Origin: Ochotona curzoniae
Lineage: Eukaryota > Chordata > Mammalia > Lagomorpha > Ochotonidae
Reading direction: 5' to 3'
DNA: 64,000 bases
Assembly (NCBI RefSeq): GCF_017591425.1
Contig: NW_024465885.1
Coordinates: forward strand, 37,456,501 to 37,520,500
The notes under the pieces were generated by a model. The model ran no database searches. It was not told the DNA's origin and saw only the letters and a program-made list of their open reading frames with translations. Position 1 is the first letter of the stretch, and each line of letters begins with the position of its first letter. This document shows, one piece after another, positions 1 through 11,579 of this stretch. The translations under genes and the position numbers were made by a program.

Positions 1-199
1 GTTTTCAAGCTGGCCAGGGAGGATGAAAAGATACTGCACATGGGTTTTTAGGGCAGTCAAATCCCTTTATTCTTCACTGACTCATAGGTCATGTAGTAGC
101 ATCATTTTCTTCAAGAAAGTTTATTTTCTTTTTTATTTTTTCAGCAACATGTTATTTACCTTTATGATGTTGTAACTTTTGTATTTTTCTTCCTGCTGT
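1..199. other. AT-rich intronic sequence at the window edge
   Basis: No exon, RNA gene or clear repeat boundary is visible. The stretch may be an upstream part of the LINE-like unit that follows, since no break between them is evident. Confidence 0.4.
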
Positions 200-497
200 T
201 GATCTTTGTTTTCTAGCTATTCACTTAAGGAGATGTATTATAACTGTGTAATAGACTATCATACCCAGATGTGAAGATACAATGCAGTATGCATCTCTAC
301 TTCCAGATCAAAGATGGACTCCCGGTGAAAACCGTTAAATGTATTTTGACAATAGGATGATGAACTCTCTGCCATTGTCCAAGCCTGAAATGTCAGGGTG
401 TGCTTAAATAGCAGAATGATGGAGTTATGACTATTTAGAAGGATTATACTATTGTACTGATATAGGGGTGGAACTATATCATAAAATAATAAAAAAT
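200..497 (+). mobile_element. LINE-like 3' end, repeat family A (probably a lagomorph L1 3' UTR)
   Basis: This shares long blocks with the minus-strand copy at 17472-17745: a segment beginning AAAGATGGACT, a GACAATAGGAT block, a CTCTGCCATTGTCCA block, and a closing block with GGAACTATATCATAAAATAATAAAAAA. The A-rich end marks the 3' terminus of a plus-strand retroposon. No ORF2 sequence is attached, so it is either 5'-truncated or continues leftwards undetected. The L1 assignment is inference from the tail and from the duplication around the sister copy. Confidence 0.6.
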
Positions 498-514
498 TTT
501 TTTGCTACTCATTT

Positions 515-600
515 TTTATTATTTTTTTAAAATTGTTATTAACATTGTATTATGTGATACAGTATTATAGGCACTGGGATCCCTTCATATGATACTGTGT
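515..600 (-). mobile_element. Possible truncated 3' end of repeat family A
   Basis: A T-rich start followed by GATACAGTATTATAGGCA resembles the reverse complement of the family A terminus (GATACAGTTCCATAGGC in the copy at 17472-17745). Only about 60 bases are alike. Confidence 0.35.
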
Positions 601-639
601 GGTGGACACATGAGGATGCCACGTGTCCAAACCCAAGCA

Positions 640-868
640 CACCTGACTGAGTCCTAACAGAAGCCACAGTCTTTGGGTGATGGGGTTTCAATGTAGATTC
701 CTCCACTGTAACAAATACACCCTCTCTGATGTACAACACTATTGAACAGGGCACCATAAGAGTGACAGGGCAGAGGTTGAGGGGAATTCTTCGTACTTTT
801 CTCTCAATTTTGCAATGAACCTAAAACCACTCTTTTGAAGGAAAAACACTATTCAAAAAATTAAAATA
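640..868 (+). mobile_element. Old L1M-type LINE 3' UTR fragment
   Basis: The order of blocks matches the 3' UTR of ancient mammalian L1M elements: GTTTCAATGTAGATTCCTCC, then TGTAACAAATACACCCTCT, then TCTCAATTTTGCAATGAACC with CTAAAACCACTCTTTTGA, then an A-rich tail. No coding sequence is attached. The subfamily cannot be resolved by eye. Confidence 0.65.
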
Positions 869-924
869 AATTATCGGTAAAGTACAGGATAAATTCAACA
901 TTGTAAGGTATGCTGGAATACAGA

Positions 925-1003
925 AAAGGGAAGGGAATGGGAGGAGAGGAGGGATGGGGAGGAAAAGCAAAAGGAAAAGGAAAAGGAAAGAAAGGAAAGG
1001 ATA
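925..1003. repeat. Polypurine tract (GGAAAG/GGGA-rich)
   Basis: Nearly 80 bases are almost all A and G on the plus strand, made of GGGA, GGAAAA and GGAAAG units with few interruptions. The APP transcript therefore carries a long CU-rich tract here. Confidence 0.85.
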
Positions 1004-2454
1004 TTGAAATCAGAATCCTGGGGGTAGGTGCTGAGTTCTTCAACACACTGTCAGAAACCTGGCTTCAAAATGATGGCCCTGCATCTCTTTTACTTTACTT
1101 CATTCTTTTTTAAGGCTTCCAACACCTCCATATTCTAGGTCACAGGTAATGCTCTACTTGAAACTGCTGCTAAAACTTTAATATCCCTATGATTTCTTTT
1201 TCCAAATTTAATGAGAGGCAATGTGGCTCTACGTGCAGAAATAGAATTCCCCCACCACTTCTCCTTGTTTATTGGTGCCACAAAAAGATCGTGTTGGTGA
1301 GTCATAAACTCTGATACAGAGAGCCTGCCCCGAGGGGGCTCGAGCTTATGTGCAGCACCTGCGTGAGTTATCACATTTCCGAAAAGGACTCTAGCTGCCA
1401 CTTCACACAGACTGCCCTGCTGAGAATCCTCTCCGGAGTTGTCCGTGTTCTATAAGCCCTGTAGCAGCAGCAGTCACATCATGTCACGCTGGCTCCTGCT
1501 CTGTTGAAAGCCAGCAAGTGTCTGGAGGCTGAGCAGCGAGTTTTAGGAGCCAAGGCCCTGTGTTTCCCATGGGTTGTGCTCCACCGCCAGAGCCCTGTGC
1601 TATTATTCAGTGCCGCAGAGTAGGAACTTTCGGGGCTGTCAGCTTCCAAGCTGGTAGAACTACAGACTGACAAATTAAAATTCAGCATGATGGGATTGCT
1701 TCCCTGAGATACCTACAGCTTCCTTCATACAGCATTCAGGAAACACAAGCTTCACCCTTTCATTGTTCTGACCATGAACTTTAGTCCACAGGTGTTGTTT
1801 TCTCAGCTTCCACTTCTCTTTCCATCCACAGTCCTGATGACAATTGCTCAGATTCAGACAAATATGGAGATGACAGCATCTGAGGGACATCAAGTCCATA
1901 CATAGTATGCCAACGGTCTAGTCATTAAAATGGAAGCAATAACTTAATTCACACTTCTATTCCGAGATAAGAAGCTACACATTTGGATGTGCCAAATATA
2001 ATATGCCTTGGCAACCCTAAAAATACAAAGAAGACACAGCATGTGTGGATTTGATGTCTCACATTTTATCATCGCCACATGTGTGTGCATCTTAACAATT
2101 TCTTTAAAGAACCAGGGGCATATACAATGAGGGTAACAGAAGCAGATGGACAGTGAGACTTGGTTAGATAAAGTGCTGTCACGTGCTCAGTGACTTCCAA
2201 AGAAAAACTCAAAGACACTGCGAAACACTGAAGTTCAAGCCAAACTTCCTAACAGCACATCCAGTTTTATTTCTTTTTAATTAGGTAGCTCCAGTCCATG
2301 TCCAGAGAAAATGAAGCATCTTCTTACTAAAAATGCAACAGAGTTTACAGTTTGATCATAAATAAAAATTAAAACAATTGGACATAGAAATATTCTCACC
2401 GCTAGTTATCAATCATAGGTATCAGTTCGGTACATAGTATTTTCTCAAAAAAAA
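1004..2454. other. Unique intronic sequence, nothing recognised
   Basis: About 1.45 kb without a SINE, LINE or LTR signature I can name. Short frames exist on both strands but none has a family resemblance or splice-site support. Confidence 0.6.
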
Positions 2455-2760
2455 ATTTTTTTAAGATTCAATTGTTTTTATTTGAAAGATTTTATAGGAA
2501 AAAGATACAGAGAGAGGGGGCTTTCCATCCATCAGCTGGTTCACTCCCCAAAGGCTACAACAACCAGAGCTGAGCTGATACCAAGCCAGGAGCCAGGAAA
2601 TACCTTCAGGTCTCCCACGTGGGTACAGGGTCCCAGAACCTTCAGCCATCCTCTGATGCTTTTTTAGGCCACAAGCAGGGAGTTGGATTAGAAGTGGAGC
2701 AGCTGGGACCCAAACCAGTGCCCAAATGGAATGCTGGTGCCACAGAGAGAGGATTGGTCC
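2455..2760 (-). mobile_element. C-type lagomorph SINE, diverged full-length copy
   Basis: Reading on the plus strand gives the SINE in reverse: T-rich tail, a degenerate TTTATTTGAAAG block, purine block ending in CAGAGAGAGGGGG, GGTTCACTCCCC, a GCCAGGAGCCAGGAA block, GGTCTCCCACGTGGGTACAG, CCACAAGCAGGGAG, and the remains of the tRNA-like head near 2740. It is sense with the APP transcript. Divergence is substantial, so it is an old insertion. Confidence 0.88.
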
Positions 2761-3577
2761 CTATTTTCTTAACACAGGAAATAAAAATGCCTACTTTAAG
2801 CTATTTAATTTCTACACCTTTCCTAACACAAACAACACATGAACTGTTAATACAACAAACACTGATAATAATTTGTGAGTGCAACATAAGCAAATCCTTA
2901 TTCCCATATCCTTCCTTTGCAATTGTTTCTTATATAAAAGCCAATTCTGAGTTAACTTCCTTGGCTATCAAAAAAAGACTTGAGATAACTAAACTATATT
3001 AATACATGCTTAAAATAAAGTAGGTGAAAAATCTAGCCTGTGTCAGCTACTAAAAAAATAGACTGTCCTCAATTCTTTCTCAATTACAGTGACTCAGGGC
3101 AACTGCTGTTAAAATAGCCACACTGTGTTCCAAGGGCACTCTTACCTAAGATCCCTTATACCAGGGAGCCTATTAGGCACCTCTTGTCCCTTCACAGAGA
3201 AGTCTCCTTCACCCATAGTGAAATATAATGTCAACGCCCCCGCCAATGCTCTATGGCATTTAACATTTGGAGTTGCACATTTGTGTCCAGGATATACTGT
3301 ACCACCTCCCCAGTGCAAAGGCACTTCCGGAAAGGCAGGAAACAGCCCTGCACAGGGCAGCCTCCCTGTGGTGTCCATATGTATTAGAGACTTCCAGAAG
3401 GTTGCCAAGTCTATGCCTCTTTGTGGCACTCCAGTTCTCAGCGCTCTGAAAGATTTGTTAGCAACCCTATTTCAATTGTCTAGCTCCATCCCAATAGCTA
3501 AGCAGAGCCACAATAGCAAAAAAAAAAAAAAAATAAAAAAAAAAATCTGAAGGTTTGCTTTATCTTCTATAAGAGTT
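2761..3577. other. Unique intronic sequence with a poly(A) run
   Basis: A run of about 26 bases that is nearly pure A lies at 3519-3545. The 400 bases before it resemble no gene or repeat that I recognise and show no clear flanking duplication. Confidence 0.5.
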
Positions 3578-3845
3578 TAAATTTAATTGTGTTTATTCAT
3601 CTGAGAATATAGACAAAGTGACAAATGAAGGGGCAAGGGGAGTGGGACGATCCCATACTCTGGTTCACTCCCCAATGCCCACCAGGCGAGAACTGGGCCT
3701 GGCCAAAGCCACAAACAGGCAGAGCAAGGCCCCGGGTGCTTGAGTCACCACCACTGCCTCAAGGATCTGTAAAGGCTTTGACCCCATGCACTCTGAATTG
3801 GGATACAAACTTCCTGATTAACTTCCTAACTGACAGGCCAAATGC
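3578..3845 (-). mobile_element. C-type SINE, very diverged
   Basis: GGTTCACTCCCCAATGCCCA, the following GAACTGGGCCTGGCCAAAGC block, a CCACAAACAGGCAG stretch and a terminal ACAGGCC remnant occur in the order expected for a reversed SINE. The purine block and middle part are strongly altered or partly deleted. Confidence 0.65.
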
Positions 3846-4295
3846 CTAAACCTCTACCCCCAAGAGTTCTGAACAAACACATGCAGTCTCTCACTAAGTG
3901 GGGAAGACTAGAGGGAGTATACGTCAAAACCCTGAGGTGAAAGGGTACGAGGCACCTGGAGGGAACAGCTGATGCAGGAGGATAACAGGAAGATGTGCTC
4001 ACAGAGAGGCTAAGGTGAGAGTCCAGAGCTTGACGGACAAGGTGGAGGAGCAGCCAGGGATTCATGCAGCCGACTTATGGGAATCTTCCCATGTACAAGA
4101 TTCCAAGAAATTACCCCACAATAAGATTCCCCCTTTCAAACAGAAGCTATTTATACTGGCTTTCTAAGGGACAAACCAAGAACAAGGCCCAGCTTAAATG
4201 CTGGTTCACGTTAACAGCCACTCCACATTTGCTTCAATCTCTGTACCCACATCTCTCAATCCAACCCTGGCTGTGTCTTCCTCTCCTTCCTGCCT
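3846..4295. other. Intronic sequence, nothing recognised
   Basis: No repeat or exon signature is visible between the old SINE and the L2-like segment. Confidence 0.5.
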
Positions 4296-4455
4296 CAGTC
4301 AGACACCTTCCCCATCCAGCCATGCCTGTTGGCCTCCCTGCCCTATCACCATATACACGCCTTGAAGGCAGGTGCAGTGTGATTCATTGTTTCCGGTCTC
4401 CCAAAAGTGGCCAAAACTGTGCCACAATTCAATGCCTGATAAAACATTCATGAAA
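4296..4455 (+). mobile_element. Ancient L2-type LINE 3' end fragment
   Basis: GCCTTGAAGGCAGGTGCAGT, then ATTCATTGTTTCC, a degenerate TGTGCC...AATGCCTGATAAAACATTCATGAA end and a C/T-rich lead-in follow the order of the L2 3' terminus (gagggcaggg, attcattgt, cagtgcctggca, ataaa, ttgaatgaa). It is badly decayed. Confidence 0.5.
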
Positions 4456-5334
4456 CTTCTGCTTAAGGTGAGACCTCATTCTTAGGGAAATCCAGTTCAT
4501 ATGAACAACCCATTAGGCAAATAAGGCAACCAAAATAGGCAGTTATTGGATTTTGATCTTTAAAGAAAAATAAACATGCCAATGCCTTCCTACGTTGTTT
4601 TTCAAGCAGATATGGTAACTTATGCAAACAATAGTGATTTACCAAAGACAGCCAAGAAAATTACAAATATGAACAGCCAGGAAAGAGGTAAAAGAGAAAC
4701 AAACATCCTTACTAGTTGGTCCACTGCAAGTTTTGTCTCAGAACTTGGTTACCACTACAACATGTATCATAAATTTAAAACATCTAAAGTCTCTATTTTG
4801 TTCCCTCACTCTTCCCAAACTGAAAATATAGTAATCTCATGCAAGATGATATTTAAGTTACTAAAAATACAATGAAAAGATACTGATGATATTTAAGAAA
4901 GCCCAAGAACATGCATGTGTGTGTGTGTGTGTATCTATTTATATATTTCTTTAAAACATATGCTGCTAGAATTTTCTTATATTCTCAATGTTAAGGGCAA
5001 ATAAGGAAATCCCAGAAGTCTCTTGCCAGCAGGTTTCCTGGGGCAGGTAAGTAGTGACAAAACTGTCTTTGTCCACAACTCAATTCCAAATGACTAAATG
5101 TGTTTCAAGAACATAAAATGTATAAACTGTCAAAAACAGAATTACCAGATTAAGTAGGAATGATCCCTAACATTACTAATAATTTGCCTATTGTTCTTTG
5201 CAGTCATTCCATTTTAAAAGTTAATTCTTAACAAAGTTTTCATTTTCAAAAAATTCTAGAAATTATACATTGCGAGTAAAACAATGTTTTAAATATGTAA
5301 GTCCAAGGTCGAGGGGAGGTATATGGTCTAGGGG
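4456..5334. other. Unique intronic sequence with a short (TG)n
   Basis: Contains a TG-dinucleotide run at about 4915-4931. Otherwise AT-rich with no signature recognised. Confidence 0.55.
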
Positions 5335-5605
5335 TTCAGAAAAATGTTTGTGATGTCAGTGTGCCAGACTGGAGGGGCTGGGTCCAGCTCCTGACTCGAG
5401 CCTCCTGCTAACATGCTCTACGAGTCGGGGATGGTGATGCTCCTCTGTCACTCATACAGGAGACCTGGCTTGAGGTCCTTTCCCTCAGCTTCCGTCTCTC
5501 CCAGTCCTTTACTTACTCAAGCCTAGGGAGAGAGAATCAGTGCCTGTGAATGCTGACTCTGTCACTCTCCTACTCTCTTGCCCCCTTAACTAAATTTTAT
5601 TATAA
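5335..5605 (+). mobile_element. C-type SINE, diverged
   Basis: In forward order it has GGTCCAGCTCCTGACTCGAG, a CTCCTGCTAACATGCTCT block, a GGAGACCTGGCTTGAGGTCC block and a closing CTCTGTCACTCTCCTACTCT pyrimidine stretch with a weak A-rich end. The tRNA-like head is nearly unrecognisable. Confidence 0.65.
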
Positions 5606-5734
5606 AGTCAGTGAGTGAGATGTGATGCCAAGACATCTTGGTTTATACATCAGTAAAAGAGATAGCAACAAAAATGGACACAGAGTTTGTCCAGAACTGA
5701 TGCATACTGGGAGCAGTTAAGACAAAGAACTTGC

Positions 5735-5990
5735 ATTCCAGGGTGGCGGGTGGCTGTCTGCCATAGCAGCTGGAACACTGTTTGGGACACCCATGTCCCA
5801 TATCACAGCATTGGGATCAAGTCCCGGCTCGACTCCTGACTGCAGCATATTGCTAACATGCACTCTGCTCCCCACGACCCACTTGGAAGATGGACTTTCG
5901 CCTGGCCCAGGCCCAGCTGTTATGGCATTTGGGGAATGAACCAGCAAGTGGCAGATCTCTGCTGGCCTCTTTTTGAATCTGCCTTTCAAA
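5735..5990 (+). mobile_element. C-type SINE, diverged and internally deleted
   Basis: Forward order: CATATCACAGCATTGGGATC, a CCCGGCTCGACTCCTGAC block, CTGCTAACATGCACTCTGC-like block, GCATTTGGGGAATGAACCAG, GTGGCAGATCTCTG and GAATCTGCCTTTCAAA. About 60 bases of the usual middle are missing. It sits some 130 bases from the previous SINE in the same orientation. Confidence 0.75.
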
Positions 5991-6537
5991 CAGATTGTGA
6001 ACTGGTTTCCTGGACTTAAACCAGTAACAAGGGTGACCAGATCTGAAAATGATTAAAGCTGAATGATCAGAATAGAGCGAGTTAATTCTATTTATTTATT
6101 GCTTAAAGCTTTGCACTTTAAAAAAAATGAAAAGTCAAAAATATCTAGCCTGGGGTAAGTAATCATATCTTAAAATCTATATTGCATGCTAACTATTTCA
6201 CGATCTTAGGTAGCATGTATGAATACATACAAGAAACAAAAAAACCCAAAGCCTTATTACAAAATGTTATAATCTAACCATGGCAGTTTTTTTCATCTTC
6301 TAAAAGCTTTCATATGCCAATTTCTATTTTAAAGAAAAATATATAGAAAAACATAAAAGGGCAATAGGAAAAACATGTAGTAATGTAGGGTGTATTACTA
6401 CCAGACATCACTACAATGTTTGTGGGGTAGCTTGTCAAATAACTCTAAGAATTAGTAACTGCTTCAGTTTTCACAAGGTCATGGTACAACTAAGCATGCA
6501 GTGTATACTCATAAAGTTTTTAAAGTGTCTATCTTAA
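5991..6537. other. Unique AT-rich intronic sequence
   Basis: Nothing recognised on either strand. Confidence 0.55.
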
Positions 6538-6750
6538 TTTTTATTTGAAAAGCAGAGAGTAATATTTCACTCACCATGCATTCCCCAAATGCCTACCAAA
6601 GGTGCAGCCAGATCAAAGCCAAGAGCCTGGAATTCCAACCAGCTCTCAGGGAAGGGTAACAGTGACCAGAGCCATCACCAGCTGCCTCCCAGGGTGTACA
6701 CTGGCAGAAAGCTGGAATCAAAGACTCCAGAGCTGGAAGTTGAATGACCT
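6538..6750 (-). mobile_element. C-type SINE, very diverged
   Basis: A reversed order is visible: TTTATTTGAAAAGCAGAGAG, then CATGCATTCCCCAAATGCC, an AGATCAAAGCCAAGAGCCTG block, GGTGTACACTGGCAGAAAGC and TGGAAGTTGAATGACCTAG. These match the tail, CACTCCCCAAATGGC, GAAGCCAGGAGC and GCAGGAAGCTGGA parts of better copies. Confidence 0.65.
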
Positions 6751-7209
6751 AGCCTTGCTTACAAAAACAAAGTATGTCCTGCTTCTGGATTTAAACAGCA
6801 TACATAAACTTTTTCTAAAATAAAGGAAAAAAATCACACATTCAACTGTTTTCAGTATACATTCTTTCCATCATGAGTGATGCAAAAAACAGAATAGCTA
6901 ATTTAATTGAGGCAGGGAAGTGGAAACGGAAAGTATCCTCTGCTTGCAGGCTAATGAGGTGCCAGACAGCTGAGGCAACACTCCTGCAATACCGGCTGTG
7001 TGAGCAGTCCTCCTGCTCCAAACACAGCCTTCTATGAGCCAAGGAGGTGACACGCAGCAGGGCACCAGCAGTTCCCAACAATACAGCCCACTCTGCTTCT
7101 GACACTGGATACACATGTACTGTTAGACCCACACATTCAAACTTAGCATTGGAGAATACTGTGAAGAACTTGACTGAATGACTTGTCACCATAATCCCTA
7201 CGTGCTAAA
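6751..7209. other. Intronic sequence, nothing recognised
   Basis: Overlapping minus-strand frames of 116 and 72 codons occur here. They lack splice signals and resemble no protein known to me. Confidence 0.5.
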
Positions 7210-7292
7210 TATTTGAGAGAAAGAGAGAGAGAGAAAGAAAGAAAGAGAAGGAGTGAGAGATCTTCCTTCCACAGATTCACTCCTCAAACACT
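7210..7292 (-). mobile_element. C-type SINE tail fragment with expanded (GA)n
   Basis: A GA/GAAA-rich block of about 45 bases is followed by GAGATCTTCCTTCCACAGATTC and ACTCC, which is the reversed 3' part of the SINE. The purine block has expanded, and the rest of the SINE is missing. Confidence 0.6.
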
Positions 7293-9960
7293 GCTGTGTA
7301 CATGGGTAGCTTAGATCTGCTCTCTCGCAATTTATGACTATTTATTTATACTTATTTCTTTTATCTATTTCAAATGCAGAGCAACACATTTGACTAGTTT
7401 CTGTACAATGGTTTCATATACTTTTAGCACCAATCTAACACCTATGGTTTGTGCAAGCAATGCTAATTTTTATACAGAGCAATACCTCTATGTAAAAGTG
7501 ATTTCACTTAAACGTAAGTTTCTGAATCGTTCAAATACTAGCACCATATGTATATGTGCCTGTCATCTGAGGATCAATTTCAGTCCTGCAGAAGTTGAGT
7601 TCAAATAACTTCTAAGAATGCATCATCACTTCTACTTTAACAGTGCACACAGCATCCGCTCAAAGCTTGCTACCCGAAAGATCACAGCTGCTGTTGGCTT
7701 CTGTTTTTAATTAAATCCTAACCTCACACTGCCGCAGCCTGAAAACAAAAAGGTGGAGATTTCTGATTCTTTTGTCTGGGAATCCCTTGTTCACACATTG
7801 CAGCGTAGAACTTGAGTAACAAGAATGGTTTTGTTCAACTCATCTCACACACAGGCAGTTTTTGTTTTGGTCAGGTGTGGTGTGATTTGTTTGCTGATCC
7901 CATTAACCTATAGACAAAACGAGCTTTCATTTCCTAGAGCAAGAAGGTTAAAGAAATAGAAAAATGGACATTGTAAACTGTGGGAAAGAAACCAGGTAGA
8001 AAAACAAGCAAATACACCTACAATCTAATGAGATTATAAAGAAAGCCCCGTTGTCTAACTTCTGCTGAAATCTCTGCCAGCTTTGCCAGCTTACTCTGGT
8101 CAAGGTTCTCTCCAGAAATATGCTATCAGAAAACAGAGCTGAGTCATCCACACCTTCCAGAAGGCTCTCCCTGGCAGGGGGCATTCTGCTTGTTATAAAG
8201 GTTGGGCAGCAGGACTTGTGTGTCAAGTTCTTTCCTTAAAGAACATTGCTGGAGTCTTAAAGTTCATAGCAAATGCAAGCCATCAAAAAATATGCATTTA
8301 GTTTTAGAACACTTTGCTCCAAAACAACTGTATTCTTCAATTTAATTTCCCCATGATCTTTTTAAAATACCCTCACACAAAGTCACATTTAATTGGCGAT
8401 ACTTAACTTTTAAAACACCTGTCTGTGTGTTCCCATTTTGAAGTGAGGAAAGGATTTGTGATTCTGGATTGCTGAGTGTGCAAGAAGACCAGGGATGCCG
8501 TCATGCAGCAGCCATGGTCACCTACAGGATGGGAGGACGCCAGGCCATCTTTCACATTCTTTTCCTCAAAGGTATTGTGGCATTTCAATTCCCTCCTCTC
8601 TGTGGTCTGACCTACCCTTGGAAACAAGCTAATTTTTCTAAAACGGTTTTGTCCAGAAAAACACTCAGCTAAACCCTCCCAAGGCGTCTGTTAATCTTTT
8701 GGCTTACATCCTAAAGCCCCAGATTTACAAACGAAGATTCTCTGCTTTGCAGCTTCATGCCATTCTTTCAATCTCCTGAAGACCCATCTCAATTGTATTG
8801 AACTGGACATTTGTAAGCGCCTTACGAGCCATGAATGGCAGCTCCTAACATAAAACCCTATTCTTAACAGCACCCAATAAATACTGGCTAAATTCGCCTT
8901 TATTTGATTTTAGTCTGTTTAAACTTCAAGAGAAATAAAATTCCTGAGATGTAGGACTGGAGCATACTTTTTTTTCCCCCTCTTATATCTCAAAGTGTTG
9001 GCTTTACATAATAATAATTTAAACAACTCATCAGTTTAAAAAAGTAAAAGGAAATCTAACAATTTCTATTTTATGTTCCTCGGGTTTATGTTCCTCTGGG
9101 TATGATTCAAAGGGAATTTAATCCTAGTTTTATCCTATTAATATGAAAAAAATTCCATAGGCCAAAGTTTGGGTACTACAACAGTTCATTTAAGGCAGAC
9201 AGTGTCTTTATGCCGTTTAATAATGAATAATTTATATAATCACATTTGAGCTGTTTTCATGATGTCGGCACTTTTTGTCTCTAGTATAGAACAGAGAAAA
9301 GGCTCTTTTCTTCCTCTTTTTTTTTTTTTTAATCAAAGAACCACAGAGAAAAATCATAAGAGCGTCTGTTGTGGCCATCTATTATTACACACAAACTAGC
9401 CTAAAACTCAGCTGGCTTCAAGTAGTAAACAAAGAATCCTTCAGGGATTAGCTTTGGTCCATGCATTCAGAAAGCACATTTAGTGTTACCACCCAGCATG
9501 GTATAACTGAATATTTAAAGCCACACTATCTGCTTGTCATTCTGCTACTGCTGAGAATATAACATGGCACTTGAATTTTATCGGGGTGAAAACAAACCAA
9601 ACTAATACTCAACATTCCTCAAACTCTTCTCCCAAAATATCTCTTGATAGAGTTCTGTCAATGGAAGGAAAAAGTCTCTACAAAAGTTGGCTAAGAGCTA
9701 CATTTTGGTACCGAGGAGCACTGAGAATCCCTGTGATCGAGAATCCCTGACCAAGGTGTTCCAGTCTGCAGTCCGACACCCGGCCATCCACAAGCACCAA
9801 GTGCTGACCACCATGTTCCTGTAGGAGCCCAGGAATGGGACCCGATGGACTGGAAACCACTCTCTTTTGCACTGTGGATCAAACACGCTGGAACTGGCGT
9901 GCTTCTGCAGCATGCCCTTGTCGTCGTCAGCTTGGGCTACCACAGGCTGAGGAGCAACTG
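7293..9960. other. Unique intronic sequence, 2.7 kb
   Basis: No SINE is recognisable, which is unusual for this window. A weak L2-like ending (CAGCACCCAATAAATACTGG) is seen near 8870, and a T run lies near 9320. No exon is supported. Confidence 0.55.
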
Positions 9961-10255
9961 ACACGACAGAAGTGTGCTTTATTTCAGTGAAATTCAGATG
10001 CTGGCATGGCTGTGTTCGGGTAGAGCTCAGCTGCACCATGCCGCTTTGTCCTCACAGCACTCACTGCCTCTTTGTGGGAACACGGAGAAAAGCAGCAGGC
10101 CCTCTGGGGAGGCTCTTCTCACGAGAGCTAAATCCCATCCCAAGAACCCCATCTTCATGACCTTAACAAGTCCTGCTCACTTCCTGGAGAGCCCCTCTCC
10201 AAATATCATCACATTGGGGCATATGGTTTCAACATAGGAAAACAGGGAGTGACAG
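9961..10255 (-). mobile_element. MaLR/MLT1-type LTR fragment
   Basis: Read on the plus strand the block order is that of a reversed MLT1-type LTR: GCTTTGTCCTCACAGCACTC, CTTCTCACGAGAGCTAAATCC, a CATGACCTTAACAAG block, CTCTCCAAATATCATCACATT, GGGGCATATGGTTTCAACAT. It is an ancient solo LTR remnant of an ERVL-related retrotransposon, with no internal genes. Confidence 0.6.
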
Positions 10256-10587
10256 CCCCACGGCGGCAGTCATCAACACATATTTGATGGAGAGATTTAT
10301 AAAAGCAAAGAAATTTACCAGCTTTATTAATATAAAGTATAAAGAGCAGCCAGGTCTTTCCTGTGCTGGGTCTCATGCCCCTACCCACTTCAGTGCTCAG
10401 GAAAGGCAGGGGACCTCTCTCTACCCCCGTCTGTGCCTCACCAAAGTTATGACATTGCTCCTAACAGATCCTGGCCAAGGAACGGAGGGAGAGAATTGTA
10501 AGGGTTAGGGTAGCCTGCCCTGCCTGGCTTCAGTCAGCTGCTCTTTTTCTTTACTTTTCCCTCCTTTTCTTCATTTCTCTCTCTCTT

Positions 10588-10880
10588 AAGCTTTCTTTCT
10601 TTTTATTGGGAAGTCAGATTTGCACAAAGAAGGAGAGACAGAAAGAACTGCTGTCCGCTGGTTCAGTCCCCAAGTGACTGCAATGGCAAAAGCTGAGCCA
10701 ATCGTAAACCAGAAGCCAGGAGCCTCTTCCCAGTCTTTCACACAGGGGCAGGGTTCCAAGGCTGTGGGCTGTCCTCTACTGCTTTCCCAGGCCACAGGCA
10801 GGGACACAAACCAGTGCTCATACGGGATCCTGGCATCTGCAAGGTGAGGATTTAGCCACTGGACCATCACTCTGGGCTCA
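10588..10880 (-). mobile_element. C-type SINE, moderately diverged, near full length
   Basis: All blocks are present in reverse: TTTTTATTGGGAAGTCAGAT, a GGAGAGACAGAAAG block, GGTTCAGTCCCCAAGTGAC, GAAGCCAGGAGCCTCTTCC, TTTCCCAGGCCACAGGCAGG, TACGGGATCCTGGCATCTGC, and a head remnant ending GGCTC. A short deletion removes part of the block after CAGGGA. Confidence 0.9.
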
Positions 10881-11164
10881 CCCTGCTCCTCCCTTCAGGC
10901 TGAGATGTTAAGTATGTAGATGCTGCCTTGCTGGGAATCCTATAGTGTCCACTATTCCCCATCTCCTGCATCATCTTGGCCCTGCCCAAAGCCAGACAAA
11001 GACTTCCAGAGGCCTGTTCCCCAGACATCTCAAGAAGAGCCCAATCCAGTCGAGGCAGCCCTGGGCTCTCAGGCCCTTCCTGCCTAGTCTCACAGGTGAG
11101 CTTTCTAGTTTGCAAGTTACCCATCTTTCCCACAAAAGAGAACTCATTCTGGATGATATTGCCT

Positions 11165-11250
11165 ATAGTCTCAAATCTCCTTGAGCCTCAGTTTCCCCAA
11201 TTGGAAAAAATGGGGGCAACCTCTTGCTAGCAGGAGCTCCTGTAGGTTCC
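11165..11250 (+). mobile_element. MIR relic
   Basis: TTGAGCCTCAGTTTCCCCAA followed by TTGGAAAAAATGGGGGCAA matches the conserved core-to-3' part of MIR (cctcagtttcctcatctgtaaaatgggg). The tRNA-related head is not seen. Confidence 0.7.
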
Positions 11251-11579
11251 TCCTTACATTGCCCTGATTCAGCACTTAGACACCTGCTGCCTCAGGGTCT
11301 ACAAGAGCCCACCTCAAAAAGGCTTCCTCTGGCGAAGCACCAAACTCGGCCAGCAGCTGCTGAAAGCCTGGATTCCAGGCTACGCAGGCAGGGAGGCTCT
11401 TTTCCACACTGATTTCATAAGGAAAAATCTCAATTGGGAGCACTAGGGCGGTCAGTCCAAGACTCCCAGCCCTGTGGTGGCTTTCGATCAAAGACAGGAA
11501 TGAAGAAATCAACAGAGCAAAAATGCACTGTTAATTGTAACAGCAAAACCCAATTCATTGGCAGAGCATACGAACTGAG
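11251..11579. other. Intronic sequence, nothing recognised
   Basis: No clear repeat or exon signature. Confidence 0.5.

Noticed and set aside
3125..3545. Possible processed pseudogene ending in a poly(A) run
   Set aside because: The run of A is real, but the 141-codon frame before it resembles no protein and I found no flanking duplication.
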